From Peptococcaceae bacterium UBA4068 (lineage in GTDB: Bacteria > Bacillota > Dehalobacteriia > UBA4068): a stretch of DNA of 42,110 nt. Shown one piece after another: positions 16,360-24,613 of this stretch (position 1 is the stretch's first letter; every line of letters begins with the position of its first letter). The DNA lies in NCBI GenBank assembly GCA_002382665.1, contig DFZA01000013.1, positions 1-42,110 of the forward strand, in the 5' to 3' direction. The notes beneath the pieces are model-generated. The model was not told the origin of the DNA, did not search any database, and saw only the letters and a list, made by a program, of their open reading frames with translations. Made by a program: the position numbers and the translations under genes.

Positions 16360-16388
16360 TTGACAAATTATTTACCGCCGCTTATAAT
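16360..16388 (+). promoter_or_regulatory. Strong promoter of the birA-bioY operon
   Basis: A consensus TTGACA (16360-16365), a 17-bp spacer and a consensus TATAAT (16383-16388). The BirA operator overlaps its -10 and start point. Confidence 0.85.
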
Positions 16389-16418
16389 GTAAACCAGTAT
16401 TTAAATATTAGTTTACAA
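16387..16418 (+). promoter_or_regulatory. BirA operator
   Basis: The half-sites ATGTAAACC (16387-16395) and AGTTTACAA (16410-16418) are inverted and separated by 14 bp, matching the TTGTAAACC-N14/15-GGTTTACAA consensus known for BirA. It covers the -10 and transcription start of birA-bioY, so biotinoyl-AMP-loaded BirA should repress its own operon and the biotin transporter. Confidence 0.85.
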
Positions 16419-16430
16419 TAAGGGGACGCC

Positions 16431-17399
16431 ATGCGCAAACAAATATTAACTATCCTCCGCCAAAACCAGGGGTTGGAGGTATCCGGCGAAGATTTAAGCC
16501 GCCAATTCGGTATCAGCCGCACCGCTATTGCCAAGCACATCAAAGCTCTACGCGAGGCGGGATATATCATTGAAGCCTCCCCCAGGCGCGGTTATAAACT
16601 TACAGCAGTGCCTAACATTGCCAACGCTGCGGAAACAGCCGCCTATTTACCGGCGGACGCCCCCTGGCAGATCAATTATTATGACGCGGCGGATACCACC
16701 ATCAATCTGCTGCGCCGGGCTGCCGAAAGCGGCGCCGCCGCCTACAGCGTGATTATCGCCGAAACACAGGACGCCGGACAAGGACGACTGGATCGCGGCT
16801 GGTATTCGCCGCCCGATTGCGGCCTCTATCTTTCGCTGCTGCTCAAGCCGCCTATTTCTCCCCAGTCAGCGCCGCAGTTAACGCTATTGACCGCCGTCGC
16901 CATCCAACAAGCCTTGTGCCAATTAGGCTGCGATTGCCGCATCAAATGGCCCAATGATATCTTGACGCCCTCTCTCCGCAAGCTCAGCGGTATCAAATGC
17001 GAAATGCGCGCTGATATGGACAGCATCAAATGGCTGATCGTCAGCTTCGGCATTAATATCAATAACAGCGAGTTTCCGGATTATCTGGCTGATATTATCT
17101 CATCACTGTATCTGCAAACAGGCAAAACATTTTTACGCCCGCAAGTCGCTGCCGTCTGTTTAACCAGCTTTTATGAATTTTACCGGATATATCTGCAACA
17201 AGGATTTGCGCCGATCCGCGACCAATGGCTGGCCCACGCCATCAGTATCAACAAAACGGTTACTATCAATAACGGCAGTCAACGCGTCAGCGGTATCGCC
17301 CGCGGTATCGACAGTAACGGTTACCTGCTACTCGACGTGGACGGCCAGACCCAGACTATCGCCGCCGGAGATATGCTGATTGGAGGAGACAACGTATGA
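16431..17399 (+). CDS. birA: Bifunctional biotin operon repressor / biotin-protein ligase
   Basis: 322 residues. Residues 1-60 form a winged helix DNA-binding domain (SGEDLSRQFGISRTAIAKHI, then the wing EASPRRGYKL), which makes it a class II BirA. The ligase domain follows, with the adenylate loop AETQDAGQGRLDRGW near 109-123, KWPNDI near 182-187, KLSGIKCEM near 195 and GININN. The C-terminal SH3-like domain ends GIDSNGYLLLDVDGQTQTI. It attaches biotin to carboxylase carrier proteins and represses biotin genes. The usual GRGRxGR loop reads GQGRLDR here. An AGGGG site precedes the ATG. It overlaps bioY by 4 bp. Confidence 0.93.
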   Translation: MRKQILTILRQNQGLEVSGEDLSRQFGISRTAIAKHIKALREAGYIIEASPRRGYKLTAVPNIANAAETAAYLPADAPWQINYYDAADTTINLLRRAAESGAAAYSVIIAETQDAGQGRLDRGWYSPPDCGLYLSLLLKPPISPQSAPQLTLLTAVAIQQALCQLGCDCRIKWPNDILTPSLRKLSGIKCEMRADMDSIKWLIVSFGININNSEFPDYLADIISSLYLQTGKTFLRPQVAAVCLTSFYEFYRIYLQQGFAPIRDQWLAHAISINKTVTINNGSQRVSGIARGIDSNGYLLLDVDGQTQTIAAGDMLIGGDNV

Positions 17400-17935
17400 A
17401 AATCCGTACCTTGACTTCAGCGGCAATGATGGCCGCGCTGACAGCTATACTGGCGCAAATTGCCATACCGATCGGCCCGGCGCCGATGACGCTGCAAACA
17501 GTGGCGCTGATACTGACCACATGCATCTTCGACAGCCGCCGCGCCGCATTGAGCTTTGCCATTTATATCCTATTGGGCACAATCGGGCTGCCGGTTTTTG
17601 CCGGCGGTAAAGCCGGTCCGGCTGTATTGATCGGGCCTACCGGCGGTTTCCTGATCGGCTTCATCGTGGCCGCAGCCATCGGCGCGGCGCTGCTGCGCAA
17701 TCAAAAATGGAGAAGTCTCAAACATTGCTATCTGGCTACGTTTACTGCTTCTCTGATTTGTTTGGCCTGCGGCGGTCTCTGGTTTTCTCTTATTGGCTCC
17801 GTACCGCTTGGCGTAGCCTTTGCCACCGTAGTTATACCGTTCATAGTGCTTGACCTGGCTAAAGCCGTCATATTTACCCCCTGCGGCCTGGCCGTTCGCA
17901 GAGCATTACATACGCAATTTCCCAAGGATTTCTGA
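17396..17935 (+). CDS. bioY: Biotin transporter BioY
   Basis: A 179-residue integral membrane S component for biotin uptake with about six hydrophobic helices. Characteristic motifs are IPIGPAPMTLQTVALIL near 22-38, GTIGLPVFAGGKAGP near 61-75 and GPTGGFLIGF near 79-88. The ATG overlaps the birA stop (ATGA), so the genes are translationally coupled and share the BirA operator. It would work alone or with a shared ECF module; no dedicated EcfA/EcfT lies beside it. No biotin synthesis genes are in the window. Confidence 0.93.
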   Translation: MKIRTLTSAAMMAALTAILAQIAIPIGPAPMTLQTVALILTTCIFDSRRAALSFAIYILLGTIGLPVFAGGKAGPAVLIGPTGGFLIGFIVAAAIGAALLRNQKWRSLKHCYLATFTASLICLACGGLWFSLIGSVPLGVAFATVVIPFIVLDLAKAVIFTPCGLAVRRALHTQFPKDF

Positions 17936-17939
17936 TTTT

Positions 17940-18344
17940 TTAAATTGCCCTGTCATATAGCCCCGCCAAGATCCGTGCATGCTCTTTCTGATCATTGATG
18001 ATTAATTTTAATAATTCTTTTTGCTTAACACAGCGGATTTGCTGTTCCAATTCCTCAAAATATTCGACAGCCGACAGTTTGTCGCAAATCGCTGTTTTGA
18101 GCATATCGTGATAATTTTTGGGCAGACTTACAGCGGCTTTATATGAGGGGCGGCCTTTACCGGTCAAATCCTCGTAAATACCTTCCAGCAAATAATAGTG
18201 ACGGCGGTCCTCACGCCGAACAGCGGACAGCAATTCACGATCGGAAATCCGCACCGCTTCCGCTGCGATTATTGCCAGCGAGCGTACCGCCCGCTTTTCG
18301 ATATTCATCGCCTCCAAAACTTGCTCGGCCATGCCATTTTGCAT
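17940..18344 (-). CDS. Ferritin-like domain protein
   Basis: A 134-residue, mostly helical protein. Two Glu-x-x-His-type motifs (RREDRRHYYLLEGIY near 43-57 and NDQKEHARILAGLY near 117-130), with further Glu residues in the helices between them (DKLSAVEYFEELEQQI), fit a rubrerythrin- or ferritin-like four-helix bundle that could bind a diiron centre. It lacks the rubredoxin domain of rubrerythrin. The role may be iron or peroxide handling, but this is family-level inference. AAGGAC lies 6 nt upstream of the ATG at 18344. Convergent with bioY, 4 bp between the stops. Confidence 0.65.
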   Translation of the reverse strand: MQNGMAEQVLEAMNIEKRAVRSLAIIAAEAVRISDRELLSAVRREDRRHYYLLEGIYEDLTGKGRPSYKAAVSLPKNYHDMLKTAICDKLSAVEYFEELEQQIRCVKQKELLKLIINDQKEHARILAGLYDRAI

Positions 18345-18523
18345 AATTAAGTCCTTTCTCCCTCTTTTTATCAGGGGTTTTCCTGCCAGAACTCATCTTC
18401 TTTACCTAAAATATTATTTAAGCAGCAGCGCAATATACAAAAAGGGAATAGCAACCAGCAACCTATTATCCGTAGCATACGCATCACCCTTGTTCAGTAT
18501 ATGCGTTAAATATCAATAAGTGC

Positions 18524-18551
18524 AAAACCCCTCCATTCATGGAGGGGTTTT
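18524..18551. terminator. Terminator of the gcv-lplA-fhs operon
   Basis: AAAACCCCTCC (18524-18534) pairs with GGAGGGGTTTT (18541-18551) around ATTCAT, with T/A tracts on both sides. It lies 24 bp after the fhs stop. The rest of 18345-18574 shows no gene. Confidence 0.88.
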
Positions 18552-18574
18552 TATAGTAAAATATTTATTTATTG

Positions 18575-20332
18575 TTAGAAGAGGCCCTTGACCTTGCCGG
18601 TATTGACGTCGATATCGACTCTCCTGTAAGCCGGGTCGGAAGCGGTACCGGGCATTAGTGAAATATCGCCGGCACAGGGACAGATAAAGCGTGCGCCTCC
18701 GTAGATGAGAATATCGCGAATCGGTAAACGCCAGTTTTTTGGCACGCCTTTGAGTGTAGGATTATGGCTCAAACTCAGATGAGTCTTAACAACTATCACG
18801 GAAAAATCTTTATAGGCTGGATTCTCGCTGTACTCTTTGAGCTTGTTCAAAGACGAAGGCAGCCAGTCAACACCGTCCGCACCATACACTTCTTTGGCAA
18901 TCATCTCAACCTTATCCTTCAACGGCAGTGACAAATCATATATCGGGTGGAAATCGTGAGGCTGCTCGCATGTTTCCTTAACAACCTCAGCCAGTTCAAT
19001 AGCACCTTCACCACCATAACGCCAATGTTCGGAAACTGCAAATTTGGCTCCGGCCGCTTCTACTGCATCGCGGACAATCCGTACTTCTTCCTTGGTATCG
19101 CTGTCAAAACTGTTGAGACAGACCACAGGCGTCAACCCCGTCTTTTTAACAGTAGCTATATGATGGAGCAGATTCTCTAAACCGGCCTCAACCAATCCGG
19201 GATTGCTCTGATAATATTCAGAGGCAATAGGCCGCCCAGGCATAACCTGCGGGCCGCCGCCATGCATTTTTAATGAACGAATCGTCGCAACTAAGACGCT
19301 AACATCCGGCTTTAAGCCGCTTAACGGGCATTTGACGTCGGCAAATTTTTCAAAGCCGATATCCGCGGCAAAACCGCTCTCAGTAATATGATAATCAAAC
19401 ATTTTCAATCCGAGTCTGTCGCCGATAATCGATGATTGGCCGATAGCGATATTGGCAAAAGGCCCGGCGTGAACAAAGCAGGGCTGGTATTCGACAGTCG
19501 AGCACAGCGTCGGATTGATCGTATTGCGCATCCAGGCCGCCATGGCGCCGTCAACTTCTAAATCGGCAGTAGTAACCGGATTACCGTACTTATCATAAGC
19601 AAGAATGATCTCGCTGATACGCTGACGCAAATCTGCCAAATCCCTTGCCACCGCCAATATTGCCATTAATTCACTGCTAACGGTAATATTGAAATGAGAA
19701 CTCATGGTAAAACCATCCATTTTACCGCCCAAACCGATGATGATATTACGCAAACACTGGGCGGAAAAGTCGATCACCCAGCCAAACTCCACCCGGCGGG
19801 AGTCGATATCGAGCCGGCGCAGGCCTTTGGAAAACAAAACCTCGTCGCTATAATTGTATTCATGCTGCATGCGCGCATTGAGCGCCAGCATCGCCAGATT
19901 ATGGGCATTGGAAATATCGTTGATATCACCGGTCAAGCCTAAGGAAAATTCGGTCATAGGTATCAGCAGTGAATTACCGCCACCGGCAGCCGTACCTTTT
20001 ATGTTCATTGTTGGGCCGCCTGACGGTTGGCGCAGACAACCGCCGACATCGAGGCCCAGCTTACCCAGGCCCTCGATCAAACCGATGGAGGTAGTAGATT
20101 TACCTTCGCCGAAAGGCGTGGGCGTAATGGCGGTAACTTCAATATACTTACCGTTCTTTTTATTTTCCAATCTTTTCATAATCGAAATAAAGTCGAGTTT
20201 GGCCATTTTGCCGTAAGCTATCAATTCCCCATCTTCAAGAGATAATCTCTTCTGAAACTCCGCAGGGGTTGGCATATGCTTTTCCGCCTCTTCGGCAATC
20301 TGCCAATCCTTATATTCCCGGGGGTCCAACAT
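18575..20332 (-). CDS. fhs: Formate-tetrahydrofolate ligase, divergent
   Basis: 585 residues. The canonical enzyme makes 10-formyl-THF from formate, THF and ATP. The P-loop TPTPFGEGKSTTSIG is intact near 70-84, as are VATIRSLKMHGGGPQVMPG near 345-363 and the C-terminal VNTGKVKGLF. Other marks deviate: PROSITE-type signature 1 (GxKGGAAGGGY as I recall it) reads NIKGTAAGGGN, LREPSLGP reads LRQPSGGP, CMAKTQ reads IVVKTH, and the MPGLP loop reads MPGTASDP. The length is 20-30 residues above usual. It is the last gene of the glycine-cleavage operon, 63 bp after lplA. Family is certain; full activity is assumed. Confidence 0.88.
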   Translation of the reverse strand: MLDPREYKDWQIAEEAEKHMPTPAEFQKRLSLEDGELIAYGKMAKLDFISIMKRLENKKNGKYIEVTAITPTPFGEGKSTTSIGLIEGLGKLGLDVGGCLRQPSGGPTMNIKGTAAGGGNSLLIPMTEFSLGLTGDINDISNAHNLAMLALNARMQHEYNYSDEVLFSKGLRRLDIDSRRVEFGWVIDFSAQCLRNIIIGLGGKMDGFTMSSHFNITVSSELMAILAVARDLADLRQRISEIILAYDKYGNPVTTADLEVDGAMAAWMRNTINPTLCSTVEYQPCFVHAGPFANIAIGQSSIIGDRLGLKMFDYHITESGFAADIGFEKFADVKCPLSGLKPDVSVLVATIRSLKMHGGGPQVMPGRPIASEYYQSNPGLVEAGLENLLHHIATVKKTGLTPVVCLNSFDSDTKEEVRIVRDAVEAAGAKFAVSEHWRYGGEGAIELAEVVKETCEQPHDFHPIYDLSLPLKDKVEMIAKEVYGADGVDWLPSSLNKLKEYSENPAYKDFSVIVVKTHLSLSHNPTLKGVPKNWRLPIRDILIYGGARFICPCAGDISLMPGTASDPAYRRVDIDVNTGKVKGLF

Positions 20333-20395
20333 AGAATCACATCCTTAATTTCAGCTTTTTCAAACTTGAATATTATTCTGCTTAAATTAGTTTTT

Positions 20396-21424
20396 TCAAT
20401 CGGCAGTTTTTCCGCAAACAGCAATACTATCGTTATCGGCAGTTTTATCAGTTGCCGTAAAGTTCTTTGTTATTAAAAATTGATTAATATCATTGAGCAG
20501 CGGGTTATCTGTTTCCGTCTGCAACGGTAACAAAACGCCGCTGCCAATTTCGCGACCGATCAGCGACTTGGTAACAGCGGCTATCAACTGCTCGTTTAAG
20601 GCGTCGGAATAGATAACCGCGTCATCAATAATACCATCGTTGATCTTGACCCGGCAATCGATTTCTCCCCATGCGAAACGTTTATAAGCGGCTAAATCGC
20701 CGATAAAATTGCGCCCCATGATCCATGCCTCACAGGCGAATCTGTCGCGGTATTTTTTAAGTTTTTGCTCGGCAGGCAAATTCATCTCCACCACTTTGCT
20801 GTTGCAAGCGGAGCCGAATACGACAATCAAATCGGTAATCAATCTTACCGAGGTGATATAAGGGTCAAACTCTTTGATGTTTGCCACCCGCGAACGTACA
20901 GAATCGACACCTTTCAATGAGAGTTTTTGTTTATCGACATTGAGAACTTCTGTCATTTTCTCCAGATCACAGGACATCAGTATCGTGCCATGATGAAAAC
21001 AGCGGTCGCCGCGGCGGCAAAAAGCACTGCCGGAGACTTTACGCCCTTCGACTAAAATATCGTTACGGCCACCGACCTCGGCTTTCATTCCCAGCCGCGA
21101 TAACGAGGTAACAACAATATCGAATTGCTTTTTAATATCATAATTTTGCTTATTGGCAATGAAGGTAAAATTAAGATTACCGCGATCGTGAAACACAGCG
21201 CCGCCACCGGAAATACGCCTGGCCAGATTGACATGATACTGCTGCATAGCATCGAAATTACACTCTTTGTAGGCGTTCTGATTTTTGCCGATCACAATCG
21301 TATTATCGTTTTGCCAGAGATAGAGAATAACTTCGTCCTCTTCGACGTTATCAAGCAGATACTCCTCGAGAGCCTGGTTATAATAGATGTTTTTGCTATC
21401 GCTGACTATAAATCTGGGAATCAT
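20396..21424 (-). CDS. lplA: Lipoate-protein ligase A
   Basis: A 342-residue lipoyl ligase that adenylates free lipoate and transfers it to the lipoyl lysine of GcvH and related proteins. The central RRISGGGAVFHDRGNLNFTF near 70-90 is the LplA lipoate-binding motif. GRKVSGSAFCRRGDRCFHHG near 126-145 contains the catalytic lysine region, and the C-terminal third is the LplA accessory domain. Its place between gcvPB (12 bp gap) and fhs implies that its main client is the GcvH of this operon, and suggests lipoate scavenging. Confidence 0.92.
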   Translation of the reverse strand: MIPRFIVSDSKNIYYNQALEEYLLDNVEEDEVILYLWQNDNTIVIGKNQNAYKECNFDAMQQYHVNLARRISGGGAVFHDRGNLNFTFIANKQNYDIKKQFDIVVTSLSRLGMKAEVGGRNDILVEGRKVSGSAFCRRGDRCFHHGTILMSCDLEKMTEVLNVDKQKLSLKGVDSVRSRVANIKEFDPYITSVRLITDLIVVFGSACNSKVVEMNLPAEQKLKKYRDRFACEAWIMGRNFIGDLAAYKRFAWGEIDCRVKINDGIIDDAVIYSDALNEQLIAAVTKSLIGREIGSGVLLPLQTETDNPLLNDINQFLITKNFTATDKTADNDSIAVCGKTAD

Positions 21425-21436
21425 ATTTATCCTCCA

Positions 21437-22867
21437 CTAAAACCGGTACCTGAGCCGGAGATTGCGAGCGGCAGCAACTTCGTCGGGGCGGCGGATCGGC
21501 GTAGTCTGCGGCGAATTATGCAAACTTGCCGGATCCTTATATGCTAACTTATATAACTTCTTAAAACAGACAGCCGCTTCGTCCATTGTCTCCGGAGATT
21601 CCGTCTCCGTCGGCTCGATCATCAAAGCTTCGTGTACAATCAGCGGGAAATAAATGGTCGGCGGATGGACACCGCAATCCAATAACCCTTTGGCAATATC
21701 GAGCGCCGTCACGCCGGTTTCCTTCTTCAATCTCTCCAAACTAAGCACAAATTCATGCATACAGATGCCGGGGACAGCCAGATCGTAATCATCCTCGAGA
21801 AGGCTTTTAAAATAATTGGCGTTGAGTACCGCGTTTTGCGCCGCCTGTTTTACACCCTCGCCGCCTAAGGTCAGCAAATAAGTCAGAGCTTTAACTATAA
21901 CCAGAAAGTTGCCCCAAAATGCGCGTACTTTACCAATGCTTTGCGGCGGCGCGGCAAAATCAAGCGCGCAGCAGGTATGGTATAAGACCGGCGCGGGCAG
22001 GAAATCCGCCAAAAACTTTTTGCAGCCGACCGGGCCACTGCCCGGGCCGCCGCCGCCGTGCGGCGTGGCAAAAGTCTTATGCAAATTGAGATGAATCAGA
22101 TCAAATCCCATGTCGCCGGGGCGAACGACGCCCATAATAGCGTTGAGATTAGCGCCGTCATAATAATTCAAGCCGCCGGCGTCATGCACCAGCCGCGTAA
22201 TTTGCAGGATATTTTTATCAAACAACCCCATGGTATTGGGATTGGTCAACATCAAACCGGCTACATCATCGCCAAGTACAGATTTTAGGGCTTCGATATC
22301 AACACAACCGTCAGCCGCCGAAGGAACATTGACTATGGAAAAGCCGTTCATAGCCGCGGAGGCGGGATTCGTACCGTGCGCTGAATCGGGTACAATAATT
22401 TTGGTACGTCCCAAATCGCCGCGCAGACGGTGATAGGCCTTGATCATCATCATGCCGGTAAACTCGCCGTGAGCGCCGGCAGAAGGCTGGAAGGTCATAT
22501 CATCCATGCCGCAGATTTCACATAACAATTTGCCGGTCAGTTCCAATACCTGCATGCAACCCTGGACGGTTCTCGGTGGCTGTAGCGGATGAATAGCGGT
22601 AAAACCACTTAATGCAGCCATTTCCTCATCGATTTTCGGATTATATTTCATGGTGCAAGAACCAAGCGGATAAAAACCGCTGTTGACGCCAAACGAACGG
22701 CGCGCCAATTGCGAATAATGCCGTGACAATTCGTTTTCGCTTACCTGAGGTAGCCGCGGCGCGGTTTGGCGCTGCAACTGCGGTGCAAACTGATATTTGG
22801 CAACATCACAGACGGGCAGTATACTTTGGCTGATGCCCTCGCGGCTTTTTTCAAATATTAACTGCAT
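21437..22867 (-). CDS. gcvPB: Glycine dehydrogenase (decarboxylating) subunit 2
   Basis: 476 residues, the C-terminal, PLP-carrying half of the P-protein. The PLP lysine lies in LIHLNLHKTFATPHGGGGPG near 255-275. FYPLGSCTMKYNP near 65-78 and MTFQPSAGAHGEFTGMM near 122 are typical. With GcvPA it decarboxylates glycine and loads aminomethyl onto lipoyl-GcvH, or runs in reverse. The gene overlaps gcvPA by 10 bp, so the two halves are translationally coupled. Confidence 0.95.
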   Translation of the reverse strand: MQLIFEKSREGISQSILPVCDVAKYQFAPQLQRQTAPRLPQVSENELSRHYSQLARRSFGVNSGFYPLGSCTMKYNPKIDEEMAALSGFTAIHPLQPPRTVQGCMQVLELTGKLLCEICGMDDMTFQPSAGAHGEFTGMMMIKAYHRLRGDLGRTKIIVPDSAHGTNPASAAMNGFSIVNVPSAADGCVDIEALKSVLGDDVAGLMLTNPNTMGLFDKNILQITRLVHDAGGLNYYDGANLNAIMGVVRPGDMGFDLIHLNLHKTFATPHGGGGPGSGPVGCKKFLADFLPAPVLYHTCCALDFAAPPQSIGKVRAFWGNFLVIVKALTYLLTLGGEGVKQAAQNAVLNANYFKSLLEDDYDLAVPGICMHEFVLSLERLKKETGVTALDIAKGLLDCGVHPPTIYFPLIVHEALMIEPTETESPETMDEAAVCFKKLYKLAYKDPASLHNSPQTTPIRRPDEVAAARNLRLRYRF

Positions 22868-24180
22868 CTGCTCACCGCCTTTTTAATCACAGCAATTAAA
22901 TGATCGATATCGTATTTGCTGTTCTTTTCGGTGGCACACCAGAGAATAGTATGATAATCCAGCGGATATCCGCCCAATATGCCCTCTTTTTCCAATTTCA
23001 GCAGTAAAATATCGGCGGCAACAGGCGTGGTCGCAGCAAATTCGTTGAAGAATTCGCCCCCGTAAACCAAGTTAAATCCCTCGATAGCGCAAAGCTGCGC
23101 GGCTAGATAATGCGCCTTGGCAGCCGACTGTTCCGCCGCCTCGCGCAAACCACCACTACCCATGGCCGACAAATATACCGCGGCGGTCAAAGCGCATAAC
23201 GCCTGATTAGAACAAATGCTACTGGCGGCTTTTTCTCTTTTAATATGCTGCTCACGCGCTTGCAGCGTCAATACGAAAGCACGGTTGCCATTGGCGTCGG
23301 TAGTTTCGCCGACAATCCGCCCGGGCAAAGAACGGGCAAAAGAGGTTTTGCAGGCCATGAAACCCAAATACGGCCCGCCAAACGATAAAGGCATACCCAG
23401 CGGCTGGCCTTCGCCGACCGCTATATCGGCGCCAACTTCCGCAGGAGTTGCCAAAATACCCAAAGCGATCGGATTGCAACTAATGACGAATTTGCCGCCT
23501 TTTTGATGGATGATCTCGGCCAATGATGATGCGTCTTCGATTAATCCGTAAAAATTCGGCTGCTGTACAATCAGACAGGCGGTATCTTCGCCGACAGCGG
23601 ATAAAGCCGCAGCATCGGTCAGACCATCCGTAGCGGGAATGATTGTCAGCTCACAATCGGCAGCAAAACAATATGTTTTTAGAGTTTCTATAGTATCGGG
23701 ATGACAGGTCGCCGCAATACAAACGCAGCGGCGTTTTTTATCACGGCACATTGCCGCCGCCTCAGCTGCCGCGGAAGCGCCGTCATAAGCGGAAGCGTTG
23801 GCCACATCCATACCGGTCAATTCGCAGATCATCGTCTGATACTCAAAAATCGCCTGCAAAATCCCCTGGCTGATTTCCGCCTGATACGGCGTATAGGCCG
23901 TGACAAACTCTTCTTTAGCGGTTACTTGACTGACGATAGCCGGAATATAGTGGTCGTAAGAGCCCGCGCCGCGAAAAATATTTTTAAATATCAAATTTTT
24001 CGCTGCCAGCTCCTCGATAGCTGCCCGCACCTCTAATTCGCTTAAGCCCTCCGGCAAAACCAGTTTGTCAACCAGCAATTGCTCAGGCACCATGCTATAG
24101 AGCTGATCGATAGACGATACGCCTATTTGGTCGAGCATCTTTTTTTGGTCGGCAGCGGTGGCGTCGAGATAATTACCCAT
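22858..24180 (-). CDS. gcvPA: Glycine dehydrogenase (decarboxylating) subunit 1
   Basis: 440 residues, the N-terminal half of the P-protein in the split form usual in Firmicutes and archaea. Recognisable segments are GAGSYDHYIPAIVSQV near 70, EFVTAYTPYQAEISQG near 90-105, YDGASAAAEAAAMC near 132, GEGQPLGMPLSFGGPYLGFM near 253-272 and LPGRIVGETTDANGNRAFVL near 283-302. It forms the heterodimer with GcvPB. Only 3 bp separate it from gcvH. Confidence 0.95.
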   Translation of the reverse strand: MGNYLDATAADQKKMLDQIGVSSIDQLYSMVPEQLLVDKLVLPEGLSELEVRAAIEELAAKNLIFKNIFRGAGSYDHYIPAIVSQVTAKEEFVTAYTPYQAEISQGILQAIFEYQTMICELTGMDVANASAYDGASAAAEAAAMCRDKKRRCVCIAATCHPDTIETLKTYCFAADCELTIIPATDGLTDAAALSAVGEDTACLIVQQPNFYGLIEDASSLAEIIHQKGGKFVISCNPIALGILATPAEVGADIAVGEGQPLGMPLSFGGPYLGFMACKTSFARSLPGRIVGETTDANGNRAFVLTLQAREQHIKREKAASSICSNQALCALTAAVYLSAMGSGGLREAAEQSAAKAHYLAAQLCAIEGFNLVYGGEFFNEFAATTPVAADILLLKLEKEGILGGYPLDYHTILWCATEKNSKYDIDHLIAVIKKAVSRCS

Positions 24181-24183
24181 TAT

Positions 24184-24564
24184 TTATTTTTGCTCCGCTA
24201 AAAATTTTTCATATGTCTTGGCGTCCATCAGATTGCCCTCAGCGGTAATCTTACCCATTTTACAAATCCAGGAGCTGTAACAATCTTTATTGAGCATTTC
24301 CGGATTATCAGCCAGCTCATCATTGATTTCAACTACTTCGCCGGCGACCGGAGAAATGATGTCGGAGACGGCCTTAACGCTTTCCACATCGCAAAAAGCC
24401 TCGCCGACGCTGATCTTTTCGCCGATTTCCGGCAGATTAACAAAAACGACATCGCCCAATTCTTCCTGGGCATAATCGCTCAAGCCAATCGCGACAATAT
24501 CATCAGTATACTCTACCCATTCATGGCTCTTGGCATAAAACAAACCTTCTTTGACCTTGCTCAC
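24184..24564 (-). CDS. gcvH: Glycine cleavage system H protein
   Basis: A 126-residue lipoyl carrier shuttling the aminomethyl group from P to T protein. The lipoylated lysine sits in DVESVKAVSDIISPVAGEV near 59-77, and ELGDVVFVNLPEIGEKI precedes it. The start is a GTG at 24564 with GGGAGA about 8 nt upstream. It is the presumed substrate of the LplA encoded two genes downstream. Confidence 0.96.
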   Translation of the reverse strand: MSKVKEGLFYAKSHEWVEYTDDIVAIGLSDYAQEELGDVVFVNLPEIGEKISVGEAFCDVESVKAVSDIISPVAGEVVEINDELADNPEMLNKDCYSSWICKMGKITAEGNLMDAKTYEKFLAEQK

Positions 24565-24613
24565 ATTAGTTATCTCCCTTCAAAACTACTAATAAATTTT
24601 GTCTCTGGAATGC

